A DNA stretch of 64,000 nucleotides, taken from NCBI RefSeq assembly GCF_002933815.1, contig NZ_BEYR01000005.1, positions 260-64,259 on the forward strand, in the 5' to 3' direction. The translations under genes and the position numbers were made by a program. The notes beneath the pieces were generated by a model. That model was not told the DNA's origin and did not search any database. It saw nothing but the letters and a program-made list of their open reading frames with translations. The stretch comes from Sphingobacterium sp. HMA12. Lineage in GTDB: Bacteria; Bacteroidota; Bacteroidia; Sphingobacteriales; Sphingobacteriaceae. Each line of letters starts with the position of its first letter. The stretch's first letter is position 1. Shown here piece by piece: positions 25,528 through 36,324 of this stretch.

Positions 25528-26226
25528 ATGAGCGCAAAAAATATGATTAAAATAACCAATCTTCAAAAGTATTACCGCACAGAAGAAGTAGAAACTGTCG
25601 CATTAAACAATTTAAATATTCACGTGAAAGAAGGTGAATTTGTTGCCGTGATGGGTCCTTCTGGTTGTGGCAAATCAACTTTACTGAATATTATCGGTTT
25701 ATTGGATGATTTGGATGAGGGAAGCTACCTGTTCAACGAGATTGAAGTCGCGAAATTCAAAGAACGTGGCCGTTCAGATTTACGCAAGCACAATATAGGC
25801 TTTGTATTCCAGAGTTTTAATCTGATTGATGAATTGACGGTATTTGAAAACGTGGAACTTCCTCTTGTCTATACCAATGTCCCGGCAGCCGAACGTAAGA
25901 AACGTGTCGAGGAAGTACTGGAGAAAGTACAGATCATGCACCGCCGCAACCACTTTCCGCAACAGCTTTCCGGAGGACAGCAACAGCGCGTGGCTGTAGC
26001 TCGTGCTGTCGTCAATAATCCCAAACTGATCCTTGCTGATGAGCCTACCGGTAACCTGGATTCCAACAACGGTAATGAAGTGATGCAGCTCTTAACAGAA
26101 TTGAACGAAGCCGGCACAACCATCGTGATGGTAACGCACAGTGAACATGACGCCAAATTTTCGGATCGTGTCATCCGTATGCTGGATGGTCAGGTCATTA
26201 TGGAAACAACATCATTAGGATCCTAG
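25528..26226 (+). CDS. LolD/MacB-type ABC transporter ATPase
   Basis: The 232-residue ATPase powers the FtsX/MacB-type permeases from the cytoplasm. Walker A is GPSGCGKST (43-51), the Q-loop is Q95, the signature is LSGGQ (147-151), Walker B is LILADEP with catalytic E172, the D-loop follows at 175-179 and the switch is H204. All are intact. The frame is open to 25,408, which would overlap permease 1 and add a lysine- and asparagine-rich stretch. The ATG at 25,528 (or 25,543) gives the normal N-terminus MIKITNLQKYY. It lies 85 bp after permease 1 and is the only ATPase seen beside the 17 permeases. Confidence 0.95.
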   Translation: MSAKNMIKITNLQKYYRTEEVETVALNNLNIHVKEGEFVAVMGPSGCGKSTLLNIIGLLDDLDEGSYLFNEIEVAKFKERGRSDLRKHNIGFVFQSFNLIDELTVFENVELPLVYTNVPAAERKKRVEEVLEKVQIMHRRNHFPQQLSGGQQQRVAVARAVVNNPKLILADEPTGNLDSNNGNEVMQLLTELNEAGTTIVMVTHSEHDAKFSDRVIRMLDGQVIMETTSLGS

Positions 26227-26329
26227 CAAAGCTAGCGGCCCATTTTAAGGACAAGAAATGTTCTTAAATATCAAGAGCGCTTACCAATAGCGGATCAAGA
26301 GCTATTAAACGAGTTTAAAGTATAAAACG

Positions 26330-28747
26330 ATGAAAGGTTTAAAATTAATTTTAAGACAATGGGGACGTAACCGTCTCTTTACCTTCCTTAATATCATCGG
26401 TCTAGCGATCGGGATCAGCGCAAGCTGGGTGGTATTTCGAATTGTCAACTACGAATTCAGTTTTGACCAGAATCATCCCGGCAAGGAACGGATTTATAAA
26501 CTTTACTCGGCCTTTAAGGAAGGTGAAAATATACACCGTTTTGATGGGACCCCCTACCCTCTAGGTGCTTATCTCGGTGCTAATTTAAAGAAGGATCTGA
26601 CCGGATTGGAATTGGTTGCACCTATCGCTAACCGATCATTTGAAAGCATCAAGGTTAAGCGTTCCGATAATGAAACCTTGGAGTTCAATGAGCAGGACAA
26701 AATTGTTGCAGCCACTACGGACTATTTTAAACTTGTTTCCTACAAATGGATTGTTGGTAATCCGAATACCGCACTCAAAAACAACAATGAGATCATCCTG
26801 ACGGCCTCACGTGCAAAACAATATTTCCCCGATGCAGACTTAAAATCCCTTCTCGGCAAGACTATGCAATACGATGATCAGCTCCTTACTGTGGTCGGAG
26901 TGGTCGCCGACTTAGACTATCCGAGCAGTTTTGTCAATAAGGAATTTATACGTGTAAACCCCAATCCTCAGGAAGCAGAAAATTGGGAGAATTCAAGTTC
27001 AAATTTCCATGTTTATGTTAAATTAACCGACAACGGAAGTGCCGCGCAAGTCACTGGCACTGCAACCAAAAAGTTCAATGAGATGGTGGGTGATAAATTT
27101 AAACAGCACAATATAACTGCTGGTTACGAATTAGCTCCGCTTAATGAATTACATTTCAATAAACTCATCCTAAACAGCAGCGACAAGCAGATCATGTTTG
27201 GACTTATTGGCATCGCGGCATTTTTGCTCATACTGGCTAGCATCAATTACATCAACTTGACGACAGCCCGCGTTCCCGCCCGGGCCAGGGAAATCGGCAT
27301 TCGAAAAACATTAGGCGAGCAACCCCGACACTTGACATTGTCTTTTATCAAAGAAACCTTTTTAACCTGTCTATTTGGGCTATTATTCTCCTGGCCATTG
27401 GTCAAAATATTTGAACTTACCTTTAGTTCATATCTCCCGGAAAATATAAATGCCTATTCAGATAGTCTACCTGTGTTTATCTTTCTAGTGTGGCTTATTA
27501 TCCTACTAACGTTGATTTCAAGTCTGTATCCAGCCGTCCTTATTAATAAAGTCCATGTCGTCGAAGCCATAAAAATACATACGGCCGATAAAATTTCCTT
27601 TGGTGGTATTTCACTTCGAAAGATTCTCATCGTCTTTCAATTTGTGATCGCTCAGGCTTTTGTTGTACTGACTGTGATCATGGGTTTACAGCTCCAACAT
27701 GCCTTAAACAGCGATGCTGGCTTTCAGGATGATGCTGTTATTACCCTCAAACTACCCTATAAAAAAGCAGAAGATTCAGGCAAAAGTCCGTTTCTTTTGA
27801 AAGAACTTCTTCGAAAATATCCTGAAATCGACCAGGTTTCGCTAGGCCACCTCCCAATGAATAACGACCAATGGGGAAATAATATCATAATGCAGAGCGA
27901 TACCGGTCAGGTTCTGGTCAATATGCCTTTTAAATATATCGAAGAAAATTACCTGGATGTATTCAAAATGAAACTACTGTCAGGGCGGGCGCTCAAACTT
28001 TCGGATACAACCTCAGGAATACTGATCAATCAAATGGCCATTGGTAAGTTTGGATTTAAATCCCCTACTGAAGCCGTTGGAAAAACCGTTTCCGTAAACG
28101 ATCGTCTAACGACAATTGTCGGCGTACTGGCCGATTTCCATAACTTTAATCTTCACGCCCCATTAGAACCCCTTGCTATGCAAATATCAACCAACAAGGG
28201 CACGCTGCAGAATATTAATATTAAATTAAATGGAGATCCAAAAAAATGGCGTCAGGCGATTGCATCCATAAAAAATGAATGGAAAAACGTATATCCAAAT
28301 GCACCGTTTACCTACCAATTTTATGATCAGCGGATCAAAGAACTCTATGAGAAAGATTATCGCTTTTATAAAATAATCAATTTGTCAACATCCATTACTA
28401 TTTTGCTAAGTTGCCTGGGATTGATTGGATTAGTGACATTAACCACACATCAACGGACAAAAGAAATCGGTATACGGAAAATTCTGGGGAGCACAATCAG
28501 TGGAATTGTGCTATTGCTATCCAAAGATTATATCAAACTAATTATTATTTCGATCCTAATTGCTACACCAATTGCCTGGTTAGCGATTGATAAATGGCTA
28601 ACAGATTTTGCTTTTAAGATAACACTCAGCTGGTGGATGTTTATCGTTCCGGCGATAGTAACTATTGGCGTAGCGTTTTTAGCCATGAGCTATCAATCCG
28701 TCAGTGCTGCCCGTGCAAATCCTGTAGATAGTTTAAGAGATGAATAA
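26330..28747 (+). CDS. Permease 2: double MacB/FtsX-type ABC permease
   Basis: The 805-residue protein has the same eight-helix double layout as permease 1. Coupling motifs are REIGIRKTLGE (320-330) in the N-half and KEIGIRKILGS (711-721) in the C-half; the tail is NPVDSLRDE. TM1 is followed by FRIVNYEFSFD, shared closely with permease 3 (28,789) and in part with permease 7 (38,783). These three form a visible subgroup, distinct from those with a LWxxxxLSxD start. The gap after the ATPase gene is 103 bp and contains no control module, so it is probably read through from hlyD. Confidence 0.92.
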   Translation: MKGLKLILRQWGRNRLFTFLNIIGLAIGISASWVVFRIVNYEFSFDQNHPGKERIYKLYSAFKEGENIHRFDGTPYPLGAYLGANLKKDLTGLELVAPIANRSFESIKVKRSDNETLEFNEQDKIVAATTDYFKLVSYKWIVGNPNTALKNNNEIILTASRAKQYFPDADLKSLLGKTMQYDDQLLTVVGVVADLDYPSSFVNKEFIRVNPNPQEAENWENSSSNFHVYVKLTDNGSAAQVTGTATKKFNEMVGDKFKQHNITAGYELAPLNELHFNKLILNSSDKQIMFGLIGIAAFLLILASINYINLTTARVPARAREIGIRKTLGEQPRHLTLSFIKETFLTCLFGLLFSWPLVKIFELTFSSYLPENINAYSDSLPVFIFLVWLIILLTLISSLYPAVLINKVHVVEAIKIHTADKISFGGISLRKILIVFQFVIAQAFVVLTVIMGLQLQHALNSDAGFQDDAVITLKLPYKKAEDSGKSPFLLKELLRKYPEIDQVSLGHLPMNNDQWGNNIIMQSDTGQVLVNMPFKYIEENYLDVFKMKLLSGRALKLSDTTSGILINQMAIGKFGFKSPTEAVGKTVSVNDRLTTIVGVLADFHNFNLHAPLEPLAMQISTNKGTLQNINIKLNGDPKKWRQAIASIKNEWKNVYPNAPFTYQFYDQRIKELYEKDYRFYKIINLSTSITILLSCLGLIGLVTLTTHQRTKEIGIRKILGSTISGIVLLLSKDYIKLIIISILIATPIAWLAIDKWLTDFAFKITLSWWMFIVPAIVTIGVAFLAMSYQSVSAARANPVDSLRDE

Positions 28748-28788
28748 AGAGACATTTTATAAAATAAACCCAATAAAACTGAATTGTA

Positions 28789-31194
28789 ATGAGTAATATA
28801 AAATTGATTTTTAGACAGCTTTGGCGTTATCGTCTTTTTACTTTTTTAAATATATTGGGGCTCGCTATTGGGATAAGCGCCTGTTGGTTTATTTTTCGTA
28901 TTGTCAATTATGAATTTAGTTTCGACCGAAAGCATCCTGAAAAAGAGCAGATCTACAAAGTATATTCGCATACACAACACGAAAATGAAAGTGGAGATTT
29001 TGACGCTGTACCCTTTCCTCTTGCGTATTACTTAAAAGAGAACACACAAGATGCCGAATTGGTCGTGCCTTACTATAATCGTTATTTTGAAGTCGTGACG
29101 CCTTCATCCAAAGGTGAAGCACCGACAGAATTTGCAGGACAGGAAAAGATTTTCGCGACCACTGCCGACTATTTTAAAATGGTCCCTTACAAATGGCTTG
29201 CCGGAAGTCCGAATCAGCTTTTCAAACTCCAAAATGAGGTTGTCCTTACCGCATCCCGCGCAAAAGCCTATTTTCCCAAGCTGCAAAATCAGGATATTAT
29301 TGGCAAAACCATTTCGTATGATAGCACGCAATTTACGGTATCGGGAATTGTCGAAGATCTAAGCTATCCAAGTACTTTTATTGGTAAGGAATTTATCAAA
29401 ATACCTGATCAAGATCCAAATATGGACAATTGGCTCATGCTGATGAACTACTACCAGCTTTTTGTTAAAGTCAAATCGTCTGATCATATCCACAATCTTG
29501 AGAACATCATCAACCGTAAGACACTGGAAATGAATGGCGAGGAATATAAAAAAAGAAATATTAAACGAAGTATCCGTTTCTCGGCGCTGTCTGACCTCCA
29601 CTTCAATCCTATTATACAGAATCACAGCAATATCAAAGTGCTCTATGGCCTTATCGGAATAGCTATTTTTCTACTTGTTCTGGCTGCTATCAATTACATC
29701 AATCTAAGTACAGCAATGGTACCTATGCGTGCACGCGCTATCGGTATCCGAAAAACATTGGGTGAACGGGAAATTTACTTGACCCGAAGCTTTTTGACAG
29801 AGACTTTTTTGATCGCGCTATTTGCGTTATTTCTTTCCTGGCCATTGACAAAAATGATGGAATTGCTGCTCAGTGATTTTATCCCGCCAGACATCAACAA
29901 CTACAACGATCAGTTCAACCTCCTATTATTCGTCATTGGATTGCTCGTCTTAATTACATTATTTGCGGGAATATATCCATCGATACTGATCAACAAAGTA
30001 AGATTGATCGAAGTGATGAAAATAAAATCACTGTCAAACAATTCCAACAAAGGGGTATTTCTCCGTAAAGGTCTGATTATCTTTCAATTTATTATTGCAC
30101 AGATTTTCCTTATTGGCACGTTTGTGATCAGCATTCAGATCAAACATATGCTCAAAAGCGATTTAGGCTTTGATCAGGATGCTATAGTCACCGTATCAAT
30201 TCCAAATAGAAACGCCGATAAAGCGACAACAGATCCATTTGTTTTTAAGCAGGCATTAGCTAAATATCCCGGAATCAGCCGTGTTTCCTTGGGGCATTTT
30301 CCTATGGACGACAGTTATTGGGGTAATCCGATTCGCAAATATGGCGAAGAGGAAAGTAAAAATCAGTTTATGCAATACAAATTTGTGGATCAGGATTACA
30401 TTGACCTTTACCATATCAAATTGCTTGCAGGTCGTAAACTGTCGATGTCCGACACAAGTTCGGGTATTGTAATCAATGAAAGAGCCATGACAGAATTGGG
30501 CTTTAAAAACGCTGACGAAGCAATTGGACAGGCTGTTGTATCCCGCGACAAAAACGTTAAAATTGTTGGTATCATAGCCAATTTCCACAGCAAAGATCTC
30601 CACCAGCAATTGAACCCCATTGTGATGGAGGTTTCGACCAATAGAGGTCCACTGGGACATATTAACGTTCGCTTGGACAGTGATCCTAAAAAATGGCCAA
30701 CTGCACTGGCAAACCTCGAAAAAGAATGGAAAAGTATCTATCCAAATGCAAAATTCAGCTACCGTTTTTACGATCAGGAGATCAAATCCCTTTACGAGAC
30801 TGACATGCGATTGTCCAAGATTATCAATTTGGCGACCGCAATCACCTTATTGCTGAGCTGCCTTGGTCTCGTCGGTTTAGTGACGATAACAACCGTACAA
30901 CGCACAAAAGAAATTGGAATCCGCAAAGTATTGGGAAGTTCGGTTACCGGTATCATCGGTTTACTGTCCAAAGATTACATCAAACTAATTATCATTTCAA
31001 TTTTGGTATCGACACCAATTGCGTGGTGGGCCATGCATGAATGGTTACGTGATATTCCATTTAAAATTGAAATACAGTGGTGGCTATTTTTTATCCCGGC
31101 GATACTCACGATAGTGATCGCATTTATGACATTAAGTTTCCAATCATTGCGGGCTGCCCGTGCAAATCCGGTAGATAGTTTAAGAGACGAATAG
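28789..31194 (+). CDS. Permease 3: double MacB/FtsX-type ABC permease
   Basis: The 801-residue protein is the nearest relative of permease 2, with matching segments RLFTFLNIxGLAIGIS near residue 15 and YPSTFIGKEFI in the first periplasmic domain. The N-half coupling motif is altered to RAIGIRKTLGE (316-326), where the usual acidic residue of KE is alanine. The C-half KEIGIRKVLGS (707-717) is standard. The tail is NPVDSLRDE. The gap to permease 2 is 41 bp. The pair looks like a local duplication followed by divergence. Confidence 0.92.
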   Translation: MSNIKLIFRQLWRYRLFTFLNILGLAIGISACWFIFRIVNYEFSFDRKHPEKEQIYKVYSHTQHENESGDFDAVPFPLAYYLKENTQDAELVVPYYNRYFEVVTPSSKGEAPTEFAGQEKIFATTADYFKMVPYKWLAGSPNQLFKLQNEVVLTASRAKAYFPKLQNQDIIGKTISYDSTQFTVSGIVEDLSYPSTFIGKEFIKIPDQDPNMDNWLMLMNYYQLFVKVKSSDHIHNLENIINRKTLEMNGEEYKKRNIKRSIRFSALSDLHFNPIIQNHSNIKVLYGLIGIAIFLLVLAAINYINLSTAMVPMRARAIGIRKTLGEREIYLTRSFLTETFLIALFALFLSWPLTKMMELLLSDFIPPDINNYNDQFNLLLFVIGLLVLITLFAGIYPSILINKVRLIEVMKIKSLSNNSNKGVFLRKGLIIFQFIIAQIFLIGTFVISIQIKHMLKSDLGFDQDAIVTVSIPNRNADKATTDPFVFKQALAKYPGISRVSLGHFPMDDSYWGNPIRKYGEEESKNQFMQYKFVDQDYIDLYHIKLLAGRKLSMSDTSSGIVINERAMTELGFKNADEAIGQAVVSRDKNVKIVGIIANFHSKDLHQQLNPIVMEVSTNRGPLGHINVRLDSDPKKWPTALANLEKEWKSIYPNAKFSYRFYDQEIKSLYETDMRLSKIINLATAITLLLSCLGLVGLVTITTVQRTKEIGIRKVLGSSVTGIIGLLSKDYIKLIIISILVSTPIAWWAMHEWLRDIPFKIEIQWWLFFIPAILTIVIAFMTLSFQSLRAARANPVDSLRDE

Positions 31195-31242
31195 AACAGT
31201 AAAGAGGCACAATAATAATCAATGCAATAAACACCTATCCTC

Positions 31243-33618
31243 ATGATAAAGAATTATTTAATAACGGCAATCAGAGAATTAAGGAAAAGAAAATTCTATA
31301 CCGCTATCAATATATTAGGTTTATCGGTCAGTCTTACAGCCTCGATATTAATTATTCTATGGGTACAGGATGAACAAAGTTTTGATAAATTCCATCCAGA
31401 CTATGAACAGATCTACAAAGTCAATTCTCATTTGGATCCCGAGCACAATGGCGCGATATGGGGTATCTCACCGGGTCCGATCGGAAACTATGCACAAAAT
31501 ATACCTGAGGTGGAGTATGCGACACGCGTTTCACAGGATTATAGTATCACACTGGTCAATGATAAGCTGAAACGTCCCGTAACGGATATAAACATCTATT
31601 ATGTTGATGATAATTTTTTCAACATATTTCACTTCCCTTTGCAAGAGGGTTCCCTATCAGGTTTTCAGGCAAATTACAAACAGGCACTTATCACCCCATC
31701 GATAGCAGAAAAGCTTTTTAGTAGCCAGCAGGTTATCGGAAAAACTTTCCGTTATCAGAAAGATCTATTCACCGTGGCGGGTATCCTAAAAGATCTCCCA
31801 CAAAACTCCTCGATGCAGTTTGACGTGGTTATTCCATTGGGTTATTATGCACAGCGGTTTACAAAATCGGGCGGTAATGGCAAATGGAAAACAATCGATG
31901 AAGATATGGGCAATTACAGTTTTTCAACTTATGTTAAAGTCAAACCCAACGCTTCTGCAGCACTTATCGGTAAATCTGTCACCGACTCCTATACCAAAGC
32001 CCGCGACGGCGAAAATTCAACTGTATTTGTTTTAGACCCCTTAAAAACCATGCATCTAATTGCACCCGACGGGAATAAATCAACGCTTCGCATGGTGCAG
32101 ATTTTTGGGATCATAGCGGTATTGCTGCTGGTCATCGGGTCGGTAAATTATGTCAATCTGAGCACCGCAAGGGCATTAGATCGGTCGAAAGACGTTGGTA
32201 TTCGCAAAATAATCGGTGCCAACCGTCTCCACCTATTCCTACAATTCATTACGGAAACGGTTGTTGTATTCCTTTGCTCACTACTAATCGCTTTCATTCT
32301 TATATTCATCCTTCATACAGGATATAATCAGATCACACAAAAATCAATCAGTTTTACCTTCCATAATACCGCGATATGGCTATACATTGGGATCGCAATT
32401 ATAGGGACACTGGGTCTATCTAGTATATACCCTGCGATACAACTTTCATCATTCAATCCAATCCATTCGTTAAAAGGAAAATCCGTAAAAGGTGTTTCCT
32501 CAAATACGATGCGTAAAATATTGGTGGTTTTCCAATTTACGCTCTCCGTGACACTGATTGTATGTACCCTAATGATCCGAAACCAATTGGCTTTTATCCA
32601 AAAGATCAATCTCGGCTATGACAGAGATCATGTCATGAGCCTTCGTCTTCCACAGGAAGCCTATAAACATATGGATGCGATACGGACCGAACTCAAAAAC
32701 AACAACGCTATTCAGGCTGTTTCCTTGTCCAGTGTTTACAATATGACGGATTACGGAAATGCAACCAGCGATATCGAATGGCCGGGCAAGTCTAAAGACA
32801 ACAAACTGATTGTTGCTCAGGCCACCATTGATAAGGATTTTATCCCTCTAATGAATATACAATTTCTGGAAGGAAAAAACTTTAGCGGCATGCCTGCTGA
32901 TTCATCTGGATATATCATCAATGAGACCTTGGCAAAACAAATGAGCTTAAAACCGCCATACGTGGGATTAAATATGAGTTTTCATGATATCCCGGGAAAA
33001 ATTATCGGTGTGGTAAAAGACTTTCACTTCAAATCCATTAAAGATAAAATAGGACCGCTGGTCTTTTGGACGCGTTATGGAGGTGGCACTGTATATGTCA
33101 AAACAAGTACGACAAAAGCTCCTGAGGCCATTAAGGCATTAGAAAAGATCTATAATCGCTATCCTTCCGATGCTCCATTTAATTATACATTCATTGATCA
33201 GCAGTTTGACAATTTGTATAAATCGGAACACCGCACCGGCCTGTTATTCAACATTTTTGCGGGCATCGCAATTTTTATATCCGCTTTGGGCCTGTTTGCG
33301 CTGGCAACGCACGAAGCACAAATGCGCATAAAGGAAATCGGAATCCGCAAGGTACTTGGAGCAAGCACCTTTGGTGTCGTCAGACTACTGGGCAAAAATT
33401 TCGTGATCCTCGTTTCCATTGCTATTTTGATCGCATGCCCTATCGCGGTTTACCTGATGAAACAATGGTTGAGCAATTTTGCCTATAAAACAGATTTGGA
33501 CGTACAAACCTTTATCCTCGGAAGTATTTTGGCCTTGCTGATCGCAATTATCACCGTTAGCTATCAGGCCGTTCGCGCAGCTTTGAGCAATCCAGTAGAC
33601 AGCTTAAGAGACGAATAA
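31243..33618 (+). CDS. Permease 4: double MacB/FtsX-type ABC permease
   Basis: The 791-residue protein starts MIKNYLITAIRELRKRKFYTA, with TM1 at about 18-42 ending in LWVQDEQSFDKFH. Coupling motifs are KDVGIRKIIGAN (316-327) and KEIGIRKVLGAS (697-708); the tail is NPVDSLRDE. The N-terminal third and the second periplasmic domain resemble permease 9 (43,769), seen in the shared SDIEWPGK/DNDWDGK and PGKIIGVVKDF/PGTIIGVVKDF patterns, so these two form another subgroup. The gap from permease 3 is 48 bp. Confidence 0.92.
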   Translation: MIKNYLITAIRELRKRKFYTAINILGLSVSLTASILIILWVQDEQSFDKFHPDYEQIYKVNSHLDPEHNGAIWGISPGPIGNYAQNIPEVEYATRVSQDYSITLVNDKLKRPVTDINIYYVDDNFFNIFHFPLQEGSLSGFQANYKQALITPSIAEKLFSSQQVIGKTFRYQKDLFTVAGILKDLPQNSSMQFDVVIPLGYYAQRFTKSGGNGKWKTIDEDMGNYSFSTYVKVKPNASAALIGKSVTDSYTKARDGENSTVFVLDPLKTMHLIAPDGNKSTLRMVQIFGIIAVLLLVIGSVNYVNLSTARALDRSKDVGIRKIIGANRLHLFLQFITETVVVFLCSLLIAFILIFILHTGYNQITQKSISFTFHNTAIWLYIGIAIIGTLGLSSIYPAIQLSSFNPIHSLKGKSVKGVSSNTMRKILVVFQFTLSVTLIVCTLMIRNQLAFIQKINLGYDRDHVMSLRLPQEAYKHMDAIRTELKNNNAIQAVSLSSVYNMTDYGNATSDIEWPGKSKDNKLIVAQATIDKDFIPLMNIQFLEGKNFSGMPADSSGYIINETLAKQMSLKPPYVGLNMSFHDIPGKIIGVVKDFHFKSIKDKIGPLVFWTRYGGGTVYVKTSTTKAPEAIKALEKIYNRYPSDAPFNYTFIDQQFDNLYKSEHRTGLLFNIFAGIAIFISALGLFALATHEAQMRIKEIGIRKVLGASTFGVVRLLGKNFVILVSIAILIACPIAVYLMKQWLSNFAYKTDLDVQTFILGSILALLIAIITVSYQAVRAALSNPVDSLRDE

Positions 33619-33711
33619 TTTTCAATATAAAAGTAATCGAAGAAAAATCCATCAGTCGGGATTTGAACAATAGGTTAATAATCGATTAATATCAAAAAGG
33701 AAAGACTTACA

Positions 33712-36120
33712 ATGGTTAAGACATACATTAAAATAGCCTGGCGCAACTTAGCAAAAAATAAAATGTTGAGCGGTATCCATATTTTTGGATTGGCTATCGC
33801 TATAACAACTGCTACCTTACTTTATCTGACATCGATGCATGAATTGTCATATGACAAATTTATTAAGGAATATGAGCGAGTAGGATTGATTTATTTTCAG
33901 ACACAACCTGAAAATAGCATCAACTACAATGCTACGATGGCAGCTCCGATGCATGACATTCTAAAATCAGAAATACCAGAAATTAAATATCTTAGTCGTT
34001 ACCTTCATAGTGTGCTGCAGCTTCGCAAAGGTCAGAAACAATTAACGTTGAGCAACAAATATGTAGATGCAGATTTCCTTCCTATTTTCAGTTTACCGAT
34101 GTTATCGGGAAATAATAAAGCACTCGATAATCTAGATCATATTGTCCTTGACGAACAGACAGCAAAGAAACTCTTTAATAGCAGTGATGTGATCGGTCAG
34201 CAAGTTGAAGTCAATTTAAATGGACAATGGGAGGCTAAGACTGTTAGCGCTGTCTTGAAAACTTTACCAAGCACTTCAAGCCTTAACTTCAACACGCTGC
34301 TACGCTTTGAAAAAAATCCCAATTACCCGTCTTATAAAGATAGTTGGGATCAACAGGATCATGTCCTATTTGCAAAAATGAATTCGGAGAACGCGGATGA
34401 TTATATTTTCAGTCAAGCAGCTCGATCGTCTATGCAACAACATTTAAAAACGAGCAGTGACAAATTAAAACGTAGTGGTGCATTACCCGATAAAAGGGGG
34501 GACTATATTTCCCTCCACATTCTGCCCATGTCCGAATATCACCTAAACTCCCTTGGGTTAGGGAATGGTGGATCTCCTACTTTTCCATGGATGTTGTTAC
34601 TGATTGCTGGACTGATTTTATTTGTTGCAAGTTCCAATTTTGTTAATCTCTCTCTCGCTAACTCGATAGTCCGCAACCGCGAAATCGGTACACGAAAAAC
34701 TTTAGGTAGTACTATTGGCCAATTAATACTGCAATTATGGACCGAAGCTCTACTCCTTTGTGTGATAGCACTTAGTTTAGGCATAGGTTTAGCTTGGTTA
34801 GTACTACCTGAGTACAACGCGATGACTAATTATAAGCTAACCTTTGTTCAACTGTTTACCTTGCCTAATTTTATCGTTTTTGTTTTAGTATTTATCACAC
34901 TAACGTTATTTACTGGTGCATATCCTGCATGGCGCATAGCCCGCACCAATCTTATACAGAACCTCAAAGGTACCGCAAGAGTTAGAGCAGGACGGTTACG
35001 CAATAGTCTTACGATACTGCAATTCAGCATCGCCATGGTTATGATTGTGGCTACCATAGTTGTAGGAAGCCAACTCCATTATATTGCCAATCGTCCATTA
35101 GGTTTTGATAAAACTGAAGTGGTAAGCATTCCAATAGGCAGCGGTATAGATCCGGAAATAGCGCTCCAGCGAATGCTCAACGAACTGGCGTCGCAACCCT
35201 GGGTAAAGAGTGTGAGTGCGTCAGATATGAATATCGGCCGAGGAAGAGATGGAAGCACGGGTACCAGTATGATCGGATTCGAACATAATGGAAAGCAGAT
35301 TCATACGAATTTCATGTGTATAGATTACGACTACTTAAAAACGCTAGGCATCCGATTGCTTGCTGGAAGGGACTTTAATCGTAATTTTAGTACCGACACT
35401 ACGGCTGTGCTTATTAATAAGCAGATGGCTGAGGCGTTAGGTGGCATAGATAAAGTTCTCGGCAACAGCATCGATATGAATGGCAAACCTAGGGTTATTG
35501 GTGTGGTCGATAACTTCAATTTTCAGGATCTATACAAAAAAGTAGGTCCATTAACGCTTGTCATCAATCCACATGGCTTCCCTGTAGAATATATTTTTGT
35601 GCGTATACAAACCGATAATTTATCTAAAAGCATTGCCGATATTGAACAAATTTGGAAAAAAATTAACCCCAAAGCCAATGCATCTCCTTCCTATCTGGAT
35701 GAGAACACAGAAAATATGTACAACGCCGAACAGCGTTTTTCCCGTATCATAATCGCCGGAGCAACAGCAGCCGTTATGATAGCCTGCTTGGGATTATTCG
35801 CTCTGGCGCTGTTGACCATTAATCGCCGAATAAAAGAAATAGGTATTCGAAAAGTATTAGGATCTTCGGTATCTGCTATTGTCTTATTGTTATCCCGAGA
35901 TTTTGTAAAACTACTTTTCATCGCTTTTGCCATAGCGGCGCCTATAGCATGGTGGATGCTAACTAAATGGCTGGAAGACTTCGCCTACCATATTGAACCG
36001 AGTTGGTGGATGTTTGCGCTTGCCGGCACAACAACAATAGGCCTTGCCCTGTGCACAATCGGCATACAGGCCTTTAAAGCAGCACGTGCTAACCCGGTAG
36101 ATAGTCTAAGAGATGAATAA
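33712..36120 (+). CDS. Permease 5: double MacB/FtsX-type ABC permease
   Basis: The 802-residue protein starts MVKTYIKIAWRNLAKNKMLSG. The helix after it runs into LYLTSMHELSYDKF rather than the LWxQN pattern of its neighbours. Coupling motifs are REIGTRKTLGST (323-334) and KEIGIRKVLGSS (708-719); the tail is NPVDSLRDE. The first periplasmic domain shows no obvious close partner in the array, so it may handle a distinct partner or substrate. The gaps on both sides are larger than average (93 and 204 bp). Confidence 0.92.
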   Translation: MVKTYIKIAWRNLAKNKMLSGIHIFGLAIAITTATLLYLTSMHELSYDKFIKEYERVGLIYFQTQPENSINYNATMAAPMHDILKSEIPEIKYLSRYLHSVLQLRKGQKQLTLSNKYVDADFLPIFSLPMLSGNNKALDNLDHIVLDEQTAKKLFNSSDVIGQQVEVNLNGQWEAKTVSAVLKTLPSTSSLNFNTLLRFEKNPNYPSYKDSWDQQDHVLFAKMNSENADDYIFSQAARSSMQQHLKTSSDKLKRSGALPDKRGDYISLHILPMSEYHLNSLGLGNGGSPTFPWMLLLIAGLILFVASSNFVNLSLANSIVRNREIGTRKTLGSTIGQLILQLWTEALLLCVIALSLGIGLAWLVLPEYNAMTNYKLTFVQLFTLPNFIVFVLVFITLTLFTGAYPAWRIARTNLIQNLKGTARVRAGRLRNSLTILQFSIAMVMIVATIVVGSQLHYIANRPLGFDKTEVVSIPIGSGIDPEIALQRMLNELASQPWVKSVSASDMNIGRGRDGSTGTSMIGFEHNGKQIHTNFMCIDYDYLKTLGIRLLAGRDFNRNFSTDTTAVLINKQMAEALGGIDKVLGNSIDMNGKPRVIGVVDNFNFQDLYKKVGPLTLVINPHGFPVEYIFVRIQTDNLSKSIADIEQIWKKINPKANASPSYLDENTENMYNAEQRFSRIIIAGATAAVMIACLGLFALALLTINRRIKEIGIRKVLGSSVSAIVLLLSRDFVKLLFIAFAIAAPIAWWMLTKWLEDFAYHIEPSWWMFALAGTTTIGLALCTIGIQAFKAARANPVDSLRDE

Positions 36121-36324
36121 AAGAAGCTCAATAGTGATCAGAGAAAGTGATGGGTATCAGAAATGATCCCATTACGATCTCTAAACGATTATTTCATCAA
36201 CAAACAAAGGGCATTAACTCCATACATAGTTTAAAATACGAATACATAAGATAATGAAGAGCTCATAAGGCAATTACTAGAAACAGGTAACCTACATAAC
36301 TGAATAAATTAAAAAACAGCAACC

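Noticed and set aside
36121..36324. A further control module in the 204-bp gap before permease 6
   Set aside because: The gap length is suggestive, but I found no TGTnCG-type palindromes, IHF-like core or TGGC...TTG element in it.
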